From Saccoglossus kowalevskii (taxonomy: Eukaryota; Hemichordata; Enteropneusta; Harrimaniidae), in assembly GCF_000003605.2 (NCBI RefSeq), contig NW_003105105.1, forward strand, positions 308,336 through 330,461: a stretch of DNA of 22,126 nucleotides, read 5' to 3'. Each line of letters starts with the position of its first letter. Position 1 is the stretch's first letter. The notes beneath the pieces were generated by a model. The model saw only the letters and a list, made by a program, of their open reading frames with translations, searched no databases and was not told the DNA's origin. Shown here piece by piece: positions 12,401-19,800 of the stretch. The translations under genes and the position numbers were made by a program.

Positions 12401-13226
12401 TATTTGCTGCCAACCAGTACCAGTCAGGGAGCCAAGGCTGTGTTCCATATCTATTGATAAAAATTTACATAAAAATGTTAATGTTATGGTAATTGCATCA
12501 TATTGTTAATTCAAAATTATATCTCTGGGTAAAACCATGTGCTTAAATTAATATAATTACATAAATGCTACATATGCATGCAAAAGAAAGATTATAATAA
12601 CATAATAAATATATATAATAAATATTTCAAATTTTTGAATTTTTTAGCCTCATCGGTAATACCGTTCATGATGCTTATTAAATCTTGACAGTTTTCAATC
12701 ATACCCAGCACCTAGTCAGAGCTTATATGCGTATACTGATTTTTGTTATTATATTGTTTATATAATATATAACTAGTACTATATATGACCATTTACCTAC
12801 ACAAATCACATTCAAATCTTGAAACATCTACCAATCAAAAATCGTGTCAAAGAGTGCTCTAATTGGTTAAAAAATCGCCTTTTGAGATGAATTGCCTGTA
12901 CATGATTTGTACAGTTATTTTGTAAGATGTAATTTGAGGTGATCATGAAATTCCACAACCAAAATGACCACAGCCTTTAATCAGATTGTACATGTAGTAG
13001 TATAATAAATGTATTGTATATATATATATACACTTGTACCTTCACTATTAGCTGAATTAGACAATAAACTTTCACCCTTGACTTGTTCCACAAGTGTCTG
13101 GTCATTTAAATCCCCATACCGGTACTCTAAATCAACCCCTCTCAAAGGAAGAATATCAACTTCATTGCTAGCATCATATAACCTGTCATCACATGCTTCC
13201 TGCAATAGTTCTTTATCATAAGACAT
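3209..13226 (-). CDS. PARP-family ADP-ribosyltransferase with UBA-like tail (complete CDS, nine exons)
   Basis: PARP-family enzymes transfer ADP-ribose from NAD+ to proteins or nucleic acids. Coding segments in transcript order are 13226-13040, 12450-11584, 10965-10842, 10395-10290, 9553-9458, 7404-6742, 5879-5718, 4849-4585 and 3423-3209. All junctions are GT-AG with matching phases, giving 894 codons plus TAG. ATG 13226 is chosen because an in-frame TGA lies just upstream. The N-terminus (1 to about 295) is low-complexity, with a charged helix at about 100-133 and a PKKKKWK NLS-like cluster (177-183). The ART domain (about 297-482) has RIERLENLDLW, LYHGS (H362), GIYFS (Y391) and DDEYILY (E468), then PEYIITY. 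The C-terminus has three LEEVRK-type repeats, an acidic tract (781-796) and a UBA-like segment (about 849-892). The ART assignment is firm. Polymerase activity, nuclear location and ubiquitin binding are inferences. No orthologue name is claimed. Confidence 0.88.
3424..4584 (-). other. Last intron of the PARP-family gene
   Basis: AT-rich intron. The only structure I see is an imperfect fold-back at about 3823-3904, with a perfect 12-bp core. Open frames here (for example around 4290-4484 on the minus strand) lack recognisable features. Confidence 0.6.
3823..3904. repeat. Fold-back inverted repeat
   Basis: CAAAATATGCAC at 3841-3852 is perfectly inverted at 3872-3883, with a 19-nt loop. Weaker symmetry extends outward on both sides, to GGGTATCAC on the left and GTAATAACC on the right. 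It may be a relic of a small MITE in the last intron of the PARP-family gene. Confidence 0.55.
4585..4849 (-). CDS. PARP-family gene, exon with acidic tract (residues 736-823)
   Basis: A 265-bp exon with acceptor TATGACAACAG and donor ATAAAA|GTGAGT. It starts VENLLIAYSETYG, continues with a Pro-rich and basic part (TPDTPPKPIGRKHGKKKPE), then an almost pure Glu/Asp run (781-796) and an acidic tail. The acidic run reads on the other strand as a poly-Ser/Phe frame, which is a shadow. Acidic tracts of this kind often contact histones or basic partners, but no specific role can be read here. Confidence 0.72.
4850..5717 (-). other. Intron between the acidic-tract and repeat-3 exons
   Basis: AT-rich intron with a G11 run at about 5149-5159 and no recognised gene. 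Overlapping open frames at 5397-5665 and 5535-5756 show no conserved features; part of them is antisense to the neighbouring exon. Confidence 0.55.
5718..5879 (-). CDS. PARP-family gene, exon with third LEEVRK-type repeat (residues 682-735)
   Basis: Exactly 54 codons, phase 0 at both ends (acceptor GTGCCTAG, donor AAG|GTCTGT). A basic helix-like segment (TPKREAYRRKC) precedes DHQVDEIRKYL (706-716), which aligns with the two repeats in the previous exon. The exon is assigned to this gene from phase and repeat similarity. The donor is not a strong consensus, so the junction deserves transcript support. Confidence 0.7.
5880..6741 (-). other. Intron containing MITE copy 1
   Basis: AT-rich intron. 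Its 5' part on the minus strand contains the TACTGT-ended element at 6495-6684, whose edge is 57 bp from the donor of the upstream exon. Nothing else is recognised. Confidence 0.6.
6495..6684. mobile_element. MITE, TACTGT...ACAGTA family, copy 1
   Basis: About 190 bp bounded by TACTGTAAAATAATTTA on the left and AAATATTTCACAGTA on the right, which are inverted matches of each other. The interior is alternating AT-rich sequence (TTTATTTTCACTGATTTTT, then GAATCATTCCTTCAGCG). A second copy with the same order of internal words lies at 18665-18875. The element is non-autonomous and has no open frame of interest. The terminal TA could be part of a TA target duplication, as in Tc1/mariner-type MITEs, but I cannot assign the superfamily. 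Confidence 0.75.
6742..7404 (-). CDS. PARP-family gene, exon with catalytic Glu and repeat region (residues 461-681)
   Basis: A 663-bp, phase-0 exon. The acceptor ATTCCTCCAAG opens directly into GNIMGDDEYILY, continuing YDSVK of the previous exon. E468 falls where PARP1 has E988, and PEYIITY closes the ART domain near residue 482. About 140 Ser/Thr/Asn-rich residues follow. Then come two copies of a short charged motif, DRKLEEVRKQL (622-632) and DEKLEEVRKTL (659-669), the second running into a Lys7 tract. The donor is GAG|GTATTT at 6741; translation beyond it into the intron is not coding. The ATG at 7395 is internal, not a start. Confidence 0.82.
7405..9457 (-). other. Two-kilobase intron inside the ART domain coding region
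   Basis: The largest intron of this gene, between the PKYYDSVK exon and the GNIMGDDE exon. It has one TACCGGTA palindrome (7545-7552), a short (GGAT)n run near 8965 and a possible dispersed-repeat fragment near 9035-9175. The 81-codon open frame at 8717-8962 has no splice or homology support. Confidence 0.6.
9035..9175 (-). repeat. Possible dispersed-repeat fragment
   Basis: Read on the minus strand, this segment runs TTTCCGTCTGTCCTG, then TTTCTCAGAAATTCTGCAG, then ATATCAATGAAACTTAACAGG. The order resembles the 3' body of the element at the right edge of the window (CCGTCGTC, then TTCTTGAAAACTACAAG, then TTTGATACTTGG). The resemblance is by eye only. Confidence 0.3.
9458..9553 (-). CDS. PARP-family gene, ART domain exon (residues 429-460)
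   Basis: A 96-bp, phase-0 exon (acceptor TCACACAG, donor AAG|GTAGGT). It encodes a charged loop and ends PKYYDSVK, matching the Y-D-S-V sequence before the last catalytic strands in mono-ART-type PARPs. Confidence 0.85.
9554..10289 (-). other. Intron in the ART domain coding region
   Basis: AT-rich intron with one TACCGGTA palindrome (9632-9639) and a short direct repeat (GCTTATGCTTATGC) near 9902. No gene is seen. Confidence 0.55.
10290..10395 (-). CDS. PARP-family gene, ART domain exon (residues 394-428)
   Basis: A 106-bp exon between acceptor ATTTCAG and donor AAG|GTGAGT. The first base completes Ser of YFS. It encodes SDNVNKCMLYS, the usual segment after GIYF, and FPYILKCRVLLGDTK, the central beta strand of PARP catalytic domains (compare M-x-x-C-R-V-x-L-G). 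Confidence 0.88.
10396..10841 (-). other. Intron in the ART domain coding region
   Basis: A 446-bp AT-rich intron between the GRGIYF exon and the SDNVNKC exon. Nothing is recognised in it. Confidence 0.55.
10842..10965 (-). CDS. PARP-family gene, NAD+-binding exon (HGS ... GRGIYF)
   Basis: A 124-bp exon, acceptor TGTCTACAG and donor TTCAG|GTGAGA. It encodes NECYLYHGS, with the NAD+-binding His (H362), then a short donor-loop region (GLDLRRGKIGFF) and GRGIYF ending at the conserved Tyr (Y391). HGS instead of the commoner HGT also occurs in tankyrases. Spacing and order match the ART fold. Confidence 0.88.
11073..11512. repeat. 31-bp minisatellite, about 14 copies, in PARP-family intron 3
   Basis: The unit is approximately GATGTCATCAAATACAGTGCACCAACAGTGA. 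About 14 diverged copies are arranged head to tail. Copies beginning near 11195 and 11317 are both shortened variants ending TGTATCAAATGA and lie about four units apart, which hints at a higher-order repeat near 120 bp. The array fills most of the 618-bp intron and ends about 70 bp from the donor at 11583. It is unrelated in sequence to the 28-bp array at the left edge. Confidence 0.9.
11584..12450 (-). CDS. PARP-family gene, large exon (residues 63-351): N-terminal region and start of ART domain
   Basis: An 867-bp exon with acceptor TATCAATAG and donor ATAG|GTGAAT. The first 230 residues are Ser/Asn/Asp-rich and probably disordered, apart from a charged helix-like stretch around 100-133 and the PKKKKWK cluster at 177-183. 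From about residue 297 it becomes PARP-like: YYLVTLETSSYEY is followed by RIERLENLDLW and a basic KFQFERERM helix. This matches the opening of PARP catalytic domains, where the consensus resembles I-x-R-I-E-R-I-Q-N-x-x-L-W. Translation past the donor runs into a spurious tail, which should not be annotated. Confidence 0.85.
12451..13039 (-). other. Intron 2 of the PARP-family gene
   Basis: A 589-bp AT-rich intron with (TA)n runs near 12753-12785 and 13017-13030. No gene is seen. Confidence 0.55.
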
Positions 13227-13249
13227 TGCAGTTCAATGTTTAAAGCTCT
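13040..13249 (-). CDS. PARP-family gene, exon with start codon (residues 1-62)
   Basis: The acceptor TTTTCAG, preceded on the minus strand by a T17 tract, opens the exon at 13249. About 23 bp of 5' UTR precede ATG 13226, and an in-frame TGA sits three codons before the ATG. The donor is GAAG|GTACAAG. The peptide begins MSYDKELLQEAC and is acidic, with no domain I recognise. One TACCGGTA palindrome is inside the coding sequence (13117-13124, read as Y-R-Y). The split codon completes to Asp in the next exon. Confidence 0.75.
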
Positions 13250-14445
13250 CTGAAAAGTAAAAAAAAAAAAAAAAATGATAACTACTTAAAATTGTTCAAT
13301 TTCAATTTTTTACCTGCTACATATTTTCACTGACAGAAATGTTTACTTGTAAAAGTAAGACAGTTTACATATTCTGTAAATGCGTTAATTATTCACATGT
13401 TTTAATTTTTTCTGGCAAGTAAAATCCGCTAAATTAGATTCACATGAACCTAAAAAATTACAATAGAAAGCATTGTTCCACTGAATTTGCTCAAAAATAG
13501 CAAAATTAAATGCCAGTGAAAATAACTAGTATTACAGTATTAGTTCCAAGACCTAAACATGCATAACAAATTAAAATACAACACTTTATATATTTTTTAT
13601 GTATGTAGAATGTATCAACATTATATTGAGTGTCGTCTAATACTACTTCAAAGGAATTTTGTAAATAAAGAATTACAATTAGCATTTAGTGGAATGACCA
13701 TAACTAATTAGATAACTTTAGGCTAATTTGCATAAAATATATGATGGCATGGTTGGTTTACTGGAAACACAAGATTTATTTTTATTGGCCTTAATACGTA
13801 CATGTAGTACAGTGTAGTTCCATTTGACCAGATAATGGAATGCCGGGAATAGTCTTCTGGATGTACCTTGAGGAAAAGTGAATCTTTATGCAAATTTATA
13901 ACAGTAACTCATTTTGCATAATATTTAGATGATCAATAAATGATGCATTTACTGGGTGGTGGCGAACACTACCGAAAAGGTGGGCTCGATTGTCTTGTTC
14001 ACAAAATGTAGAAAAATGTTTGTTAGTTTGTGCATTGTCTGTTATATATTTTTATCATGTATATGTAGACTTTGTACCTGTGACGTTGGGCCTATAGGTT
14101 TTATGATTCTTGGCAACAATATACATTTAAAAACAATTGTATGACTTTTATTCAATTATTAATTTACCAGTAATACTATAAACTAATTTACAATATGTTT
14201 AAATTCACGCCAAAGGTGTTGTGTAAGCGACAAAGTGAAATCAAAGCCGGATGTGTATTAAATGCAAGTGCTGCCATTGCTGGCACCTCCGGAAGTACAC
14301 CTAAACTCGAGCCATGTAAGGCGGTGATGCGATTTCCATCACGACACAATGTCGGTTAATGTTGTATTTATGTTCAAAAACGCTTATAATTTACCCATTT
14401 GTGCATACATATATATGTGTGTGCGTGATAACGTCAAATGTTTAC
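13250..14445 (-). other. Probable intron 1 of the PARP-family gene
   Basis: Region between the coding start exon and a candidate donor at 14445. The A17 run at 13259-13275 acts, on the minus strand, as the polypyrimidine tract of the acceptor at 13250. No other gene is seen. The 62-codon plus frame at 13956-14144 has no support. Confidence 0.45.
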
Positions 14446-14640
14446 CTGGGCTTGTCCAAACAACTAACGACACAACTTATACCCGGAAGTAAATACTCGG
14501 GAAACTCCTGGTCACAGATACTCAACTCTGATTGGATGATAAATTTAGATTCAACTTGACAAGTTGAAAAAAAAAGGTTACCACATGCCGAAAATGACCG
14601 ACTAGAACCGATTTCTTCCAAGTGCATTTATAAGACTTAA
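14446..14640 (-). other. Candidate 5' UTR exon of the PARP-family gene
   Basis: The minus strand has a consensus donor CCCAG|GTAAAC ending at 14446, and the interval upstream is richer in CpG. Because the coding exon starts with an acceptor, at least one non-coding exon must exist upstream, and this is the best-placed candidate. The 5' end is arbitrary. Other donors (near 13867 and 14076) are possible. Confidence 0.3.
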
Positions 14641-14797
14641 AATTCATATTTTTCTTCGGATAACCTTCTGTTGTAAGGAGAATTCACACAATATTTTGAA
14701 TATATGAGACTAGGTTCGCTGTGCTTATTTGACGAGCATACCACTTTTCCCTGAAACGGTTTCCGGAAACAACCGAACACGCGATGAATTCCGACGA

Positions 14798-14805
14798 TGA
14801 CGTCA
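14798..14805. promoter_or_regulatory. CRE palindrome TGACGTCA
   Basis: An exact 8-bp CREB/ATF consensus in the gap between the divergent genes, inside a CpG-bearing stretch (ACACGCGATGAATTCCGACG just upstream). It is palindromic and could serve either direction. Confidence 0.55.
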
Positions 14806-15046
14806 TTTGGCTAGGTGATTTGTGATAAATACACCAAGAGCGAAAAAAACAAATGAATTTGAAGAAAATTGTTGCAGGTGAGATTTGCATATTATTTTCG
14901 TTGCTTTTCAAAAAGTGGGCGACCATGCTGTCAACAGCTCATCAGATTCAATTTTCGGTGTTTGTGTTCAGTTGAGTACCGGTAGCCTGTGCAGCTATGT
15001 CGTGAATGTGGGGGGTACTTTGGGGCATGACACTAGATGGGTACGC

Positions 15047-15211
15047 GCCATCTTGGAAAACGTGAAGTGTGGACATCCCACAAGATAGCTATCGCATTCG
15101 ACGTTGTTCATATGCGAAATCGATGACTATAACACATACAACTCGCCTTCCTTCCCACCGTTAAAGACCGAGTTTCTCGATTTGTTTGTCCACTGTCGGA
15201 TCGGCTGTGAG
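15047..15211 (+). other. Candidate 5' UTR exon of TLK
   Basis: A YY1-type GCCATCTTGG, common near transcription starts, lies at 15047. The following GC-richer sequence ends in a good donor (GTGAG|GTATGTTG) at 15211/15212. The first coding TLK exon begins with an acceptor, so a non-coding exon must lie upstream. Another donor (TTGCAG|GTGAGA at 14877/14878) is an alternative or additional first exon. Confidence 0.35.
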
Positions 15212-16639
15212 GTATGTTGTCATCAAGAAAGTGACCAGCTTTTATTTATGTTGAATATTGTTGACAATAGAGTAATTTACATTCACCAGTCATCCTTTAA
15301 ATGAACTTTGTATTCAACATATCACTTTCTATGGCCGTAGTAATGCAATTGTCACGTATTTTTTATCATCAGTCTGGTTTTTCATAGACTGCATTTGCTC
15401 GCATTGTGTCAATTTTCGGTGGCAAAATCTGTTTTTTATCACCGCTATCATTATATGCAAAACAAGACTAATGTAAACAAATTATTTTGCCACGTTGTTT
15501 ACCAGCATCGTAGATGAATAATTTTTGCGCAAGGACATTTTTGACTGACAATAATTGCTTTGGTTGGATATTCCTTTCTGAATTATTTAAAAAAAACTGT
15601 ATCGGCAGTGTATTCTTGTATGGATTCCACAATGTTAAATAATGGGTGCAATATATTTGGGGAAAACCTTTAGGACTAACTACTTGGGGATTATGCATTT
15701 TTATGTATGCATATTTCATTTAATTATGAAATATTTTACATGGGTCATGCTGTGCATTGCTGAAACTGCACTCAGCTTGATTACAGGTTTATTCAATGTT
15801 TGATTGTGCAAGAAGTGTATGCACTTATTATCTGTACTGTACAGTGATAAAATAATACACATTCTTGTATTTAGTCAGTATTTCAATCATGAAAATTCCC
15901 CTGGTGTAATAAAATAATGATAATAAAAACATTTCTAAACTTGATTGTTCAGTTCAGTGAATAATCCATACTGCAATTTCTAGATTCATATTATTATTTT
16001 CTGTTTGTAAATTTTGTGATTGTTGATTCTTAAAAATCAATCTTTTTTTACAAAATGGAAGTGGTTTTCAGCAATTTTAAACTTTTCATTACATGTATCG
16101 GTAATTACAAATGTGTGTTATTCTCTGTTTTTTTCAGAATAAGTATTATATGTAGCATTTCTAAATTACAATAGATTTTGAAACAAATACGTTTGTGCAT
16201 AGACCTTAATGTCTTTTAAGGTCTATGGTTTGTGGTACTGATTACTCATTCAAATATGTTTATATTTCACAAATCCTCTGTGATGTATACTGATTTCCAT
16301 GCAGTGTTCTGTTATGTGCATCTTTTTATTTTAAAAGCACATGTTAGGGTTAGGGCTTTCTGTGTTGCAATTATGCAGTCGGGTGGGGAACTGTGGTTAC
16401 TGTATGTGCATTGTATGTAAAAGTAATCACCATTGGGTTTAATATATAATTGAATATAAACCATAATAGGAATACACTTTCTTTTTTTTACCTTATATTA
16501 TACTATGAATATTCAACTTTTATTCATATTACTGGATATTTAATGGGAATGATAATTATATAAAAACTAGTCATGTTGGTACATGTAACTACAAACATCA
16601 AATCGACTAATTCTTCAATGTAAATTATTTCTTTTTTAG
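15212..16639 (+). other. Probable TLK intron 1
   Basis: AT-rich region upstream of the TLK start exon. It has one strong small hairpin at 16198-16227. Open frames at 15468-15719 (minus) and 16232-16420 (plus) have no recognisable features. Confidence 0.45.
16198..16227. repeat. Perfect 12-bp inverted repeat with 6-nt loop
   Basis: CATAGACCTTAA and TTAAGGTCTATG flank TGTCTT. The stem is uninterrupted. It lies in probable TLK intron 1 and is too short for a typical microRNA precursor. It may be a fold-back element relic. Confidence 0.7.
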
Positions 16640-16849
16640 ACTTAGCGTGACTATCAAGTTGAATTATATTATTTAAATCTTAGCATGGAGGAGCTAAGGA
16701 ACTTTGATCCACAGAAACTGGAACTATTAGAAGCAAGATTTTTAGGTTCTGGTACAAGTAGGAGTTCCATGCGGGATGGAAATTCTCTTTACTCCAAAGA
16801 AGATTCTAATCTTAGTCATACCAGTCAAGGTTCAAATAGTGATATCGAT
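16640..16849 (+). CDS. TLK exon with start codon (residues 1-55)
   Basis: The best acceptor is ATTTCTTTTTTAG (exon from 16640), although a second AG directly before the ATG (CTTAG|CATGG) could be used. The donor is GAT|GTAAGT. Coding begins at ATG 16685 and gives 55 complete codons. The acidic/Ser-rich end (SNLSHTSQGSNSDID) corresponds to the Ser-rich segment before TPEK in vertebrate TLKs. Confidence 0.88.
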
Positions 16850-19800
16850 GTAAGTCAAGTGCTCAGCTTTATCTCCTATTTTTTTTATTGTATATATTTT
16901 GTGTTTTCCAACAAGTGTAATCAGTAGTGTTTCTACATGTAGTTACGTAACAGTGCTTTGGTAGTATGAATTTTACATTTCAGTCATATGAATGTCGCCT
17001 TTCTCCCCATCTCTATATGGTAAAAAAGAATAATATTCACTGGTTTAGATGTTGCTAAGTTTGTTAAGGTCCCATTCACATTCACCACAATCTAAACTCT
17101 GTATTTTGTTATGCCAGGCATATTAACTTGTTTCAGTTTTGCCAAACAAGACAAATTTAAACACATTGTCTGCTGAAAGCCTTTATGATAGCCAATTTAA
17201 ATATAAAAAATACAGAGTCACTAGGTGACGTGTTAACCCAGTGTGCAGTTGATGACTCATTTTTGCTGATGTTGATGTATTTTTATTACAATAATAAGAT
17301 TTGTGTGTCTGAAAGTTTGTTGTTTTTCTTGAACAGTTATCAGAGTGAAACAAAAGCCTTATAATCCATTCCCTCTATAGAAATGTCTCGCACCCCTCAA
17401 ACAATGAACATATCAGGACTGGTCTGTAAAGTCAATGTGCTATTGTTCAGTTAAAAAAAGTTCTCACACTTAGAACAATGTACCTTGAGAATGATTGCAA
17501 GATTGACAGTCTCTCTATTACTGATAGAGCCTAGAGCGACTGTGGTAAAATATCCTATTAGAATGTCAATCATGTAGTGTTATGTTTATGTGCACTTTAT
17601 TCTCAAAGTCTTTGAGAATTACTGAAGCCCAACAACATGTTTGCAATCATTCTTTTGTCTGTGTTTATCTTGCTTGTTATGTGCCCAATTTCCTGTTGTG
17701 AAAGACAATAGAATTTGGCAACATTTGTCAACATCTATTGTCTTCCTCTGAAGGTGGATAATCCCTCTATTGTTCACATAAATGATATACACAATCGGAG
17801 TACCATAATGTACATTCTGTAAGACCATGGAGGTTATCCATGGTAAGACAGAGCTATGTAATGGTCCCACAAGATTGCCAGCACCACAAACAAGATCTTG
17901 CAATGATTTTTTGGATTAACCTTTTCACTTACCACTCGGTAACCAACTTTCTCACCACAGTAGCGCAAAAATCTGTTGTTTTGGTACTTTGTATTCCTGC
18001 CTGTCTTAGTTACAGTGGATAGGGCTCCATTTATTAATGTAGTGGTAGCTACATCCAGCACATTAGGGTACTTGCACAGCTGAGGGTGTTGAAGGGCAAT
18101 TAGCCAGTACACAAACGCATGTACACGTAACTACTGTGTATCAATTTTAGATCTAAAAAGGTAATTGGCACTTATTGCACATTGTAATTATGATATGATA
18201 TATCTTTGCAGACACCAGAAAAGAGACCTGGTTCAGAAAGGAAACGAAAGAGAAGGGCAGATAATTTTGACCACACAGCTGCAGGTAAGTCAAAGTAAAG
18301 TTCATAGTGAGTGAATGCAACCATACGTGTAATATAACAAGCATCATCCCTAGCTTAATTTGCTCACAATACAGGCTTTTCTGGGAATCTTTTCAAGAAA
18401 GGACACTGGTAGTTACGTAGGGAACTACTAGTATATCTACAAACTGTTGACAATTAGAGAAACAAATGTCTAAATAAATCCTAATGTTATTTTGTAGGTC
18501 AAGCAAAGAAAATTAATGAATATTTTAGGGTATGTACAATATAAATTGTTATTTCATATTTCTTTAATTTGAGAATGTAGACCTAGATGTATAATCAGGT
18601 CATAATATTGAAAAGTTACTGCACATGTCGTATATACACTCACTCAGTTAACAAGTTGGCCAACAACTGTAAAATACTTTATTTTAGCTAGAATTAATTT
18701 TTGCCCAAAAAACATTTTTGGTGTTTGTATGTTATTTATTTTCACTGATTTTTGACAAGTTGAAAATAAAATATAGGAAAAAAAATATATTCTCTGGTTT
18801 TTATTTTCACTGAATCATTCCTTTAGCGAAAATTGTAAAAATTATTTCCAAGTGAAAATAAAATATTCTACAGTATGTCAATTGACATCTGATAATTACC
18901 CCCCCCCCCTCCCCAGCATTTGTAGATAAAACTATAATTATAAATACAGCTTAATTTGTTTGTTCTATATATATATAGTGTGTATGTTTGTTCACAGCAT
19001 TCTTCAACAAGCCCCAGTAGGAATCCAGTTATGATGGGCAATCCCAAGTCACCTAGCAGTAGCTTTCATATGGTACGTATGTCAGCACAACCTAACCTGT
19101 ATACTGTAAATGAATAAATAAATAAATGAATGAATGAATAAATAAATAATTAATGAATAATAACCTTCCATGTTTCTATCTTATTTGCAGTTTCAAAATT
19201 CACCTCCTAGTAACAGTTATTCGCTTGCTAATAGTTATCCCCATAGCAACAACTTTCCGGACAATAGCGTTGATCTCAGTAATTTTTCACCACACCATCT
19301 CTCTCAAAGGCGAATGACTGAAATGTATTCAGTAGAAACTCAGGTTTGTAAATATTTATGTGTCTCTTTACTCCCTCAGTAGATCAAGATAAATTGGTGA
19401 AAATCCAGATCTCTTAATTCCACAGCCACAATGTAACAAAACAAGAATGATTCTGTAGAATTCTTATTTGTTTTTGTAGCTGAATTGATGATGCCATGCA
19501 TTTCACTTTCCAGCAATGTAAGGACATGTTTCAGTATGACAATTTTTGTTTGGTTTGGTTTTCAGAGTGATCTTTCAATTCATGATATTCATCATTTAGA
19601 AACCAAGGTATCTAATGACTTACAGAAGAAAGAAAGTAGAATTGATGAATTACTTAGGGTGAGTTTTGAATGCAGATGTAATATTTTTCATGAACAGTAG
19701 CTTCTAAGTCTAATTCTAATTTTCCTGTCATGGAGACATTTCACACGCACTCAAACATGCTGGAACAGCTGTTTTACAACATTACATTAGGTCATTTATG

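Larger units (their letters stand above)
14289..15060. promoter_or_regulatory. Probable bidirectional promoter region (PARP-family gene / TLK)
   Basis: The interval lies between the two divergent genes and is visibly richer in G, C and CpG than its surroundings. It carries CCGGAAGT (ETS-type) at 14289-14296 and 14483-14490, a perfect palindromic CRE TGACGTCA at 14798-14805, and GCCATCTT (YY1-type) at 15047-15054. No convincing TATA box is evident. This combination is typical of housekeeping, TATA-less animal promoters. Transcription start sites are not mapped, so the boundaries are approximate. Confidence 0.55.
16850..18211 (+). other. TLK intron with a structured island
   Basis: A 1.36-kb intron. 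The part from about 17480 to 18115 holds several perfect inverted repeats and two overlapping minus-strand open frames of more than 90 codons (17619-17903 and 17834-18112). I could not match these frames to a family. The island may be a decayed mobile element. Confidence 0.6.

Noticed and set aside
13956-14627. Short frames on both strands around the promoter region
   Set aside because: No recognisable motifs. They overlap candidate promoter and 5' UTR sequence and are of chance length.
16198-16227. microRNA precursor
   Set aside because: The stem is only 12 bp, far shorter than an animal pre-miRNA, and the flanks do not extend the pairing.
19605-19620. Donor-like GTATCT inside the TLK coiled-coil exon
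   Set aside because: Homology to vertebrate TLK continues in frame through it to the stronger donor AGG|GTGAGT at 19659.
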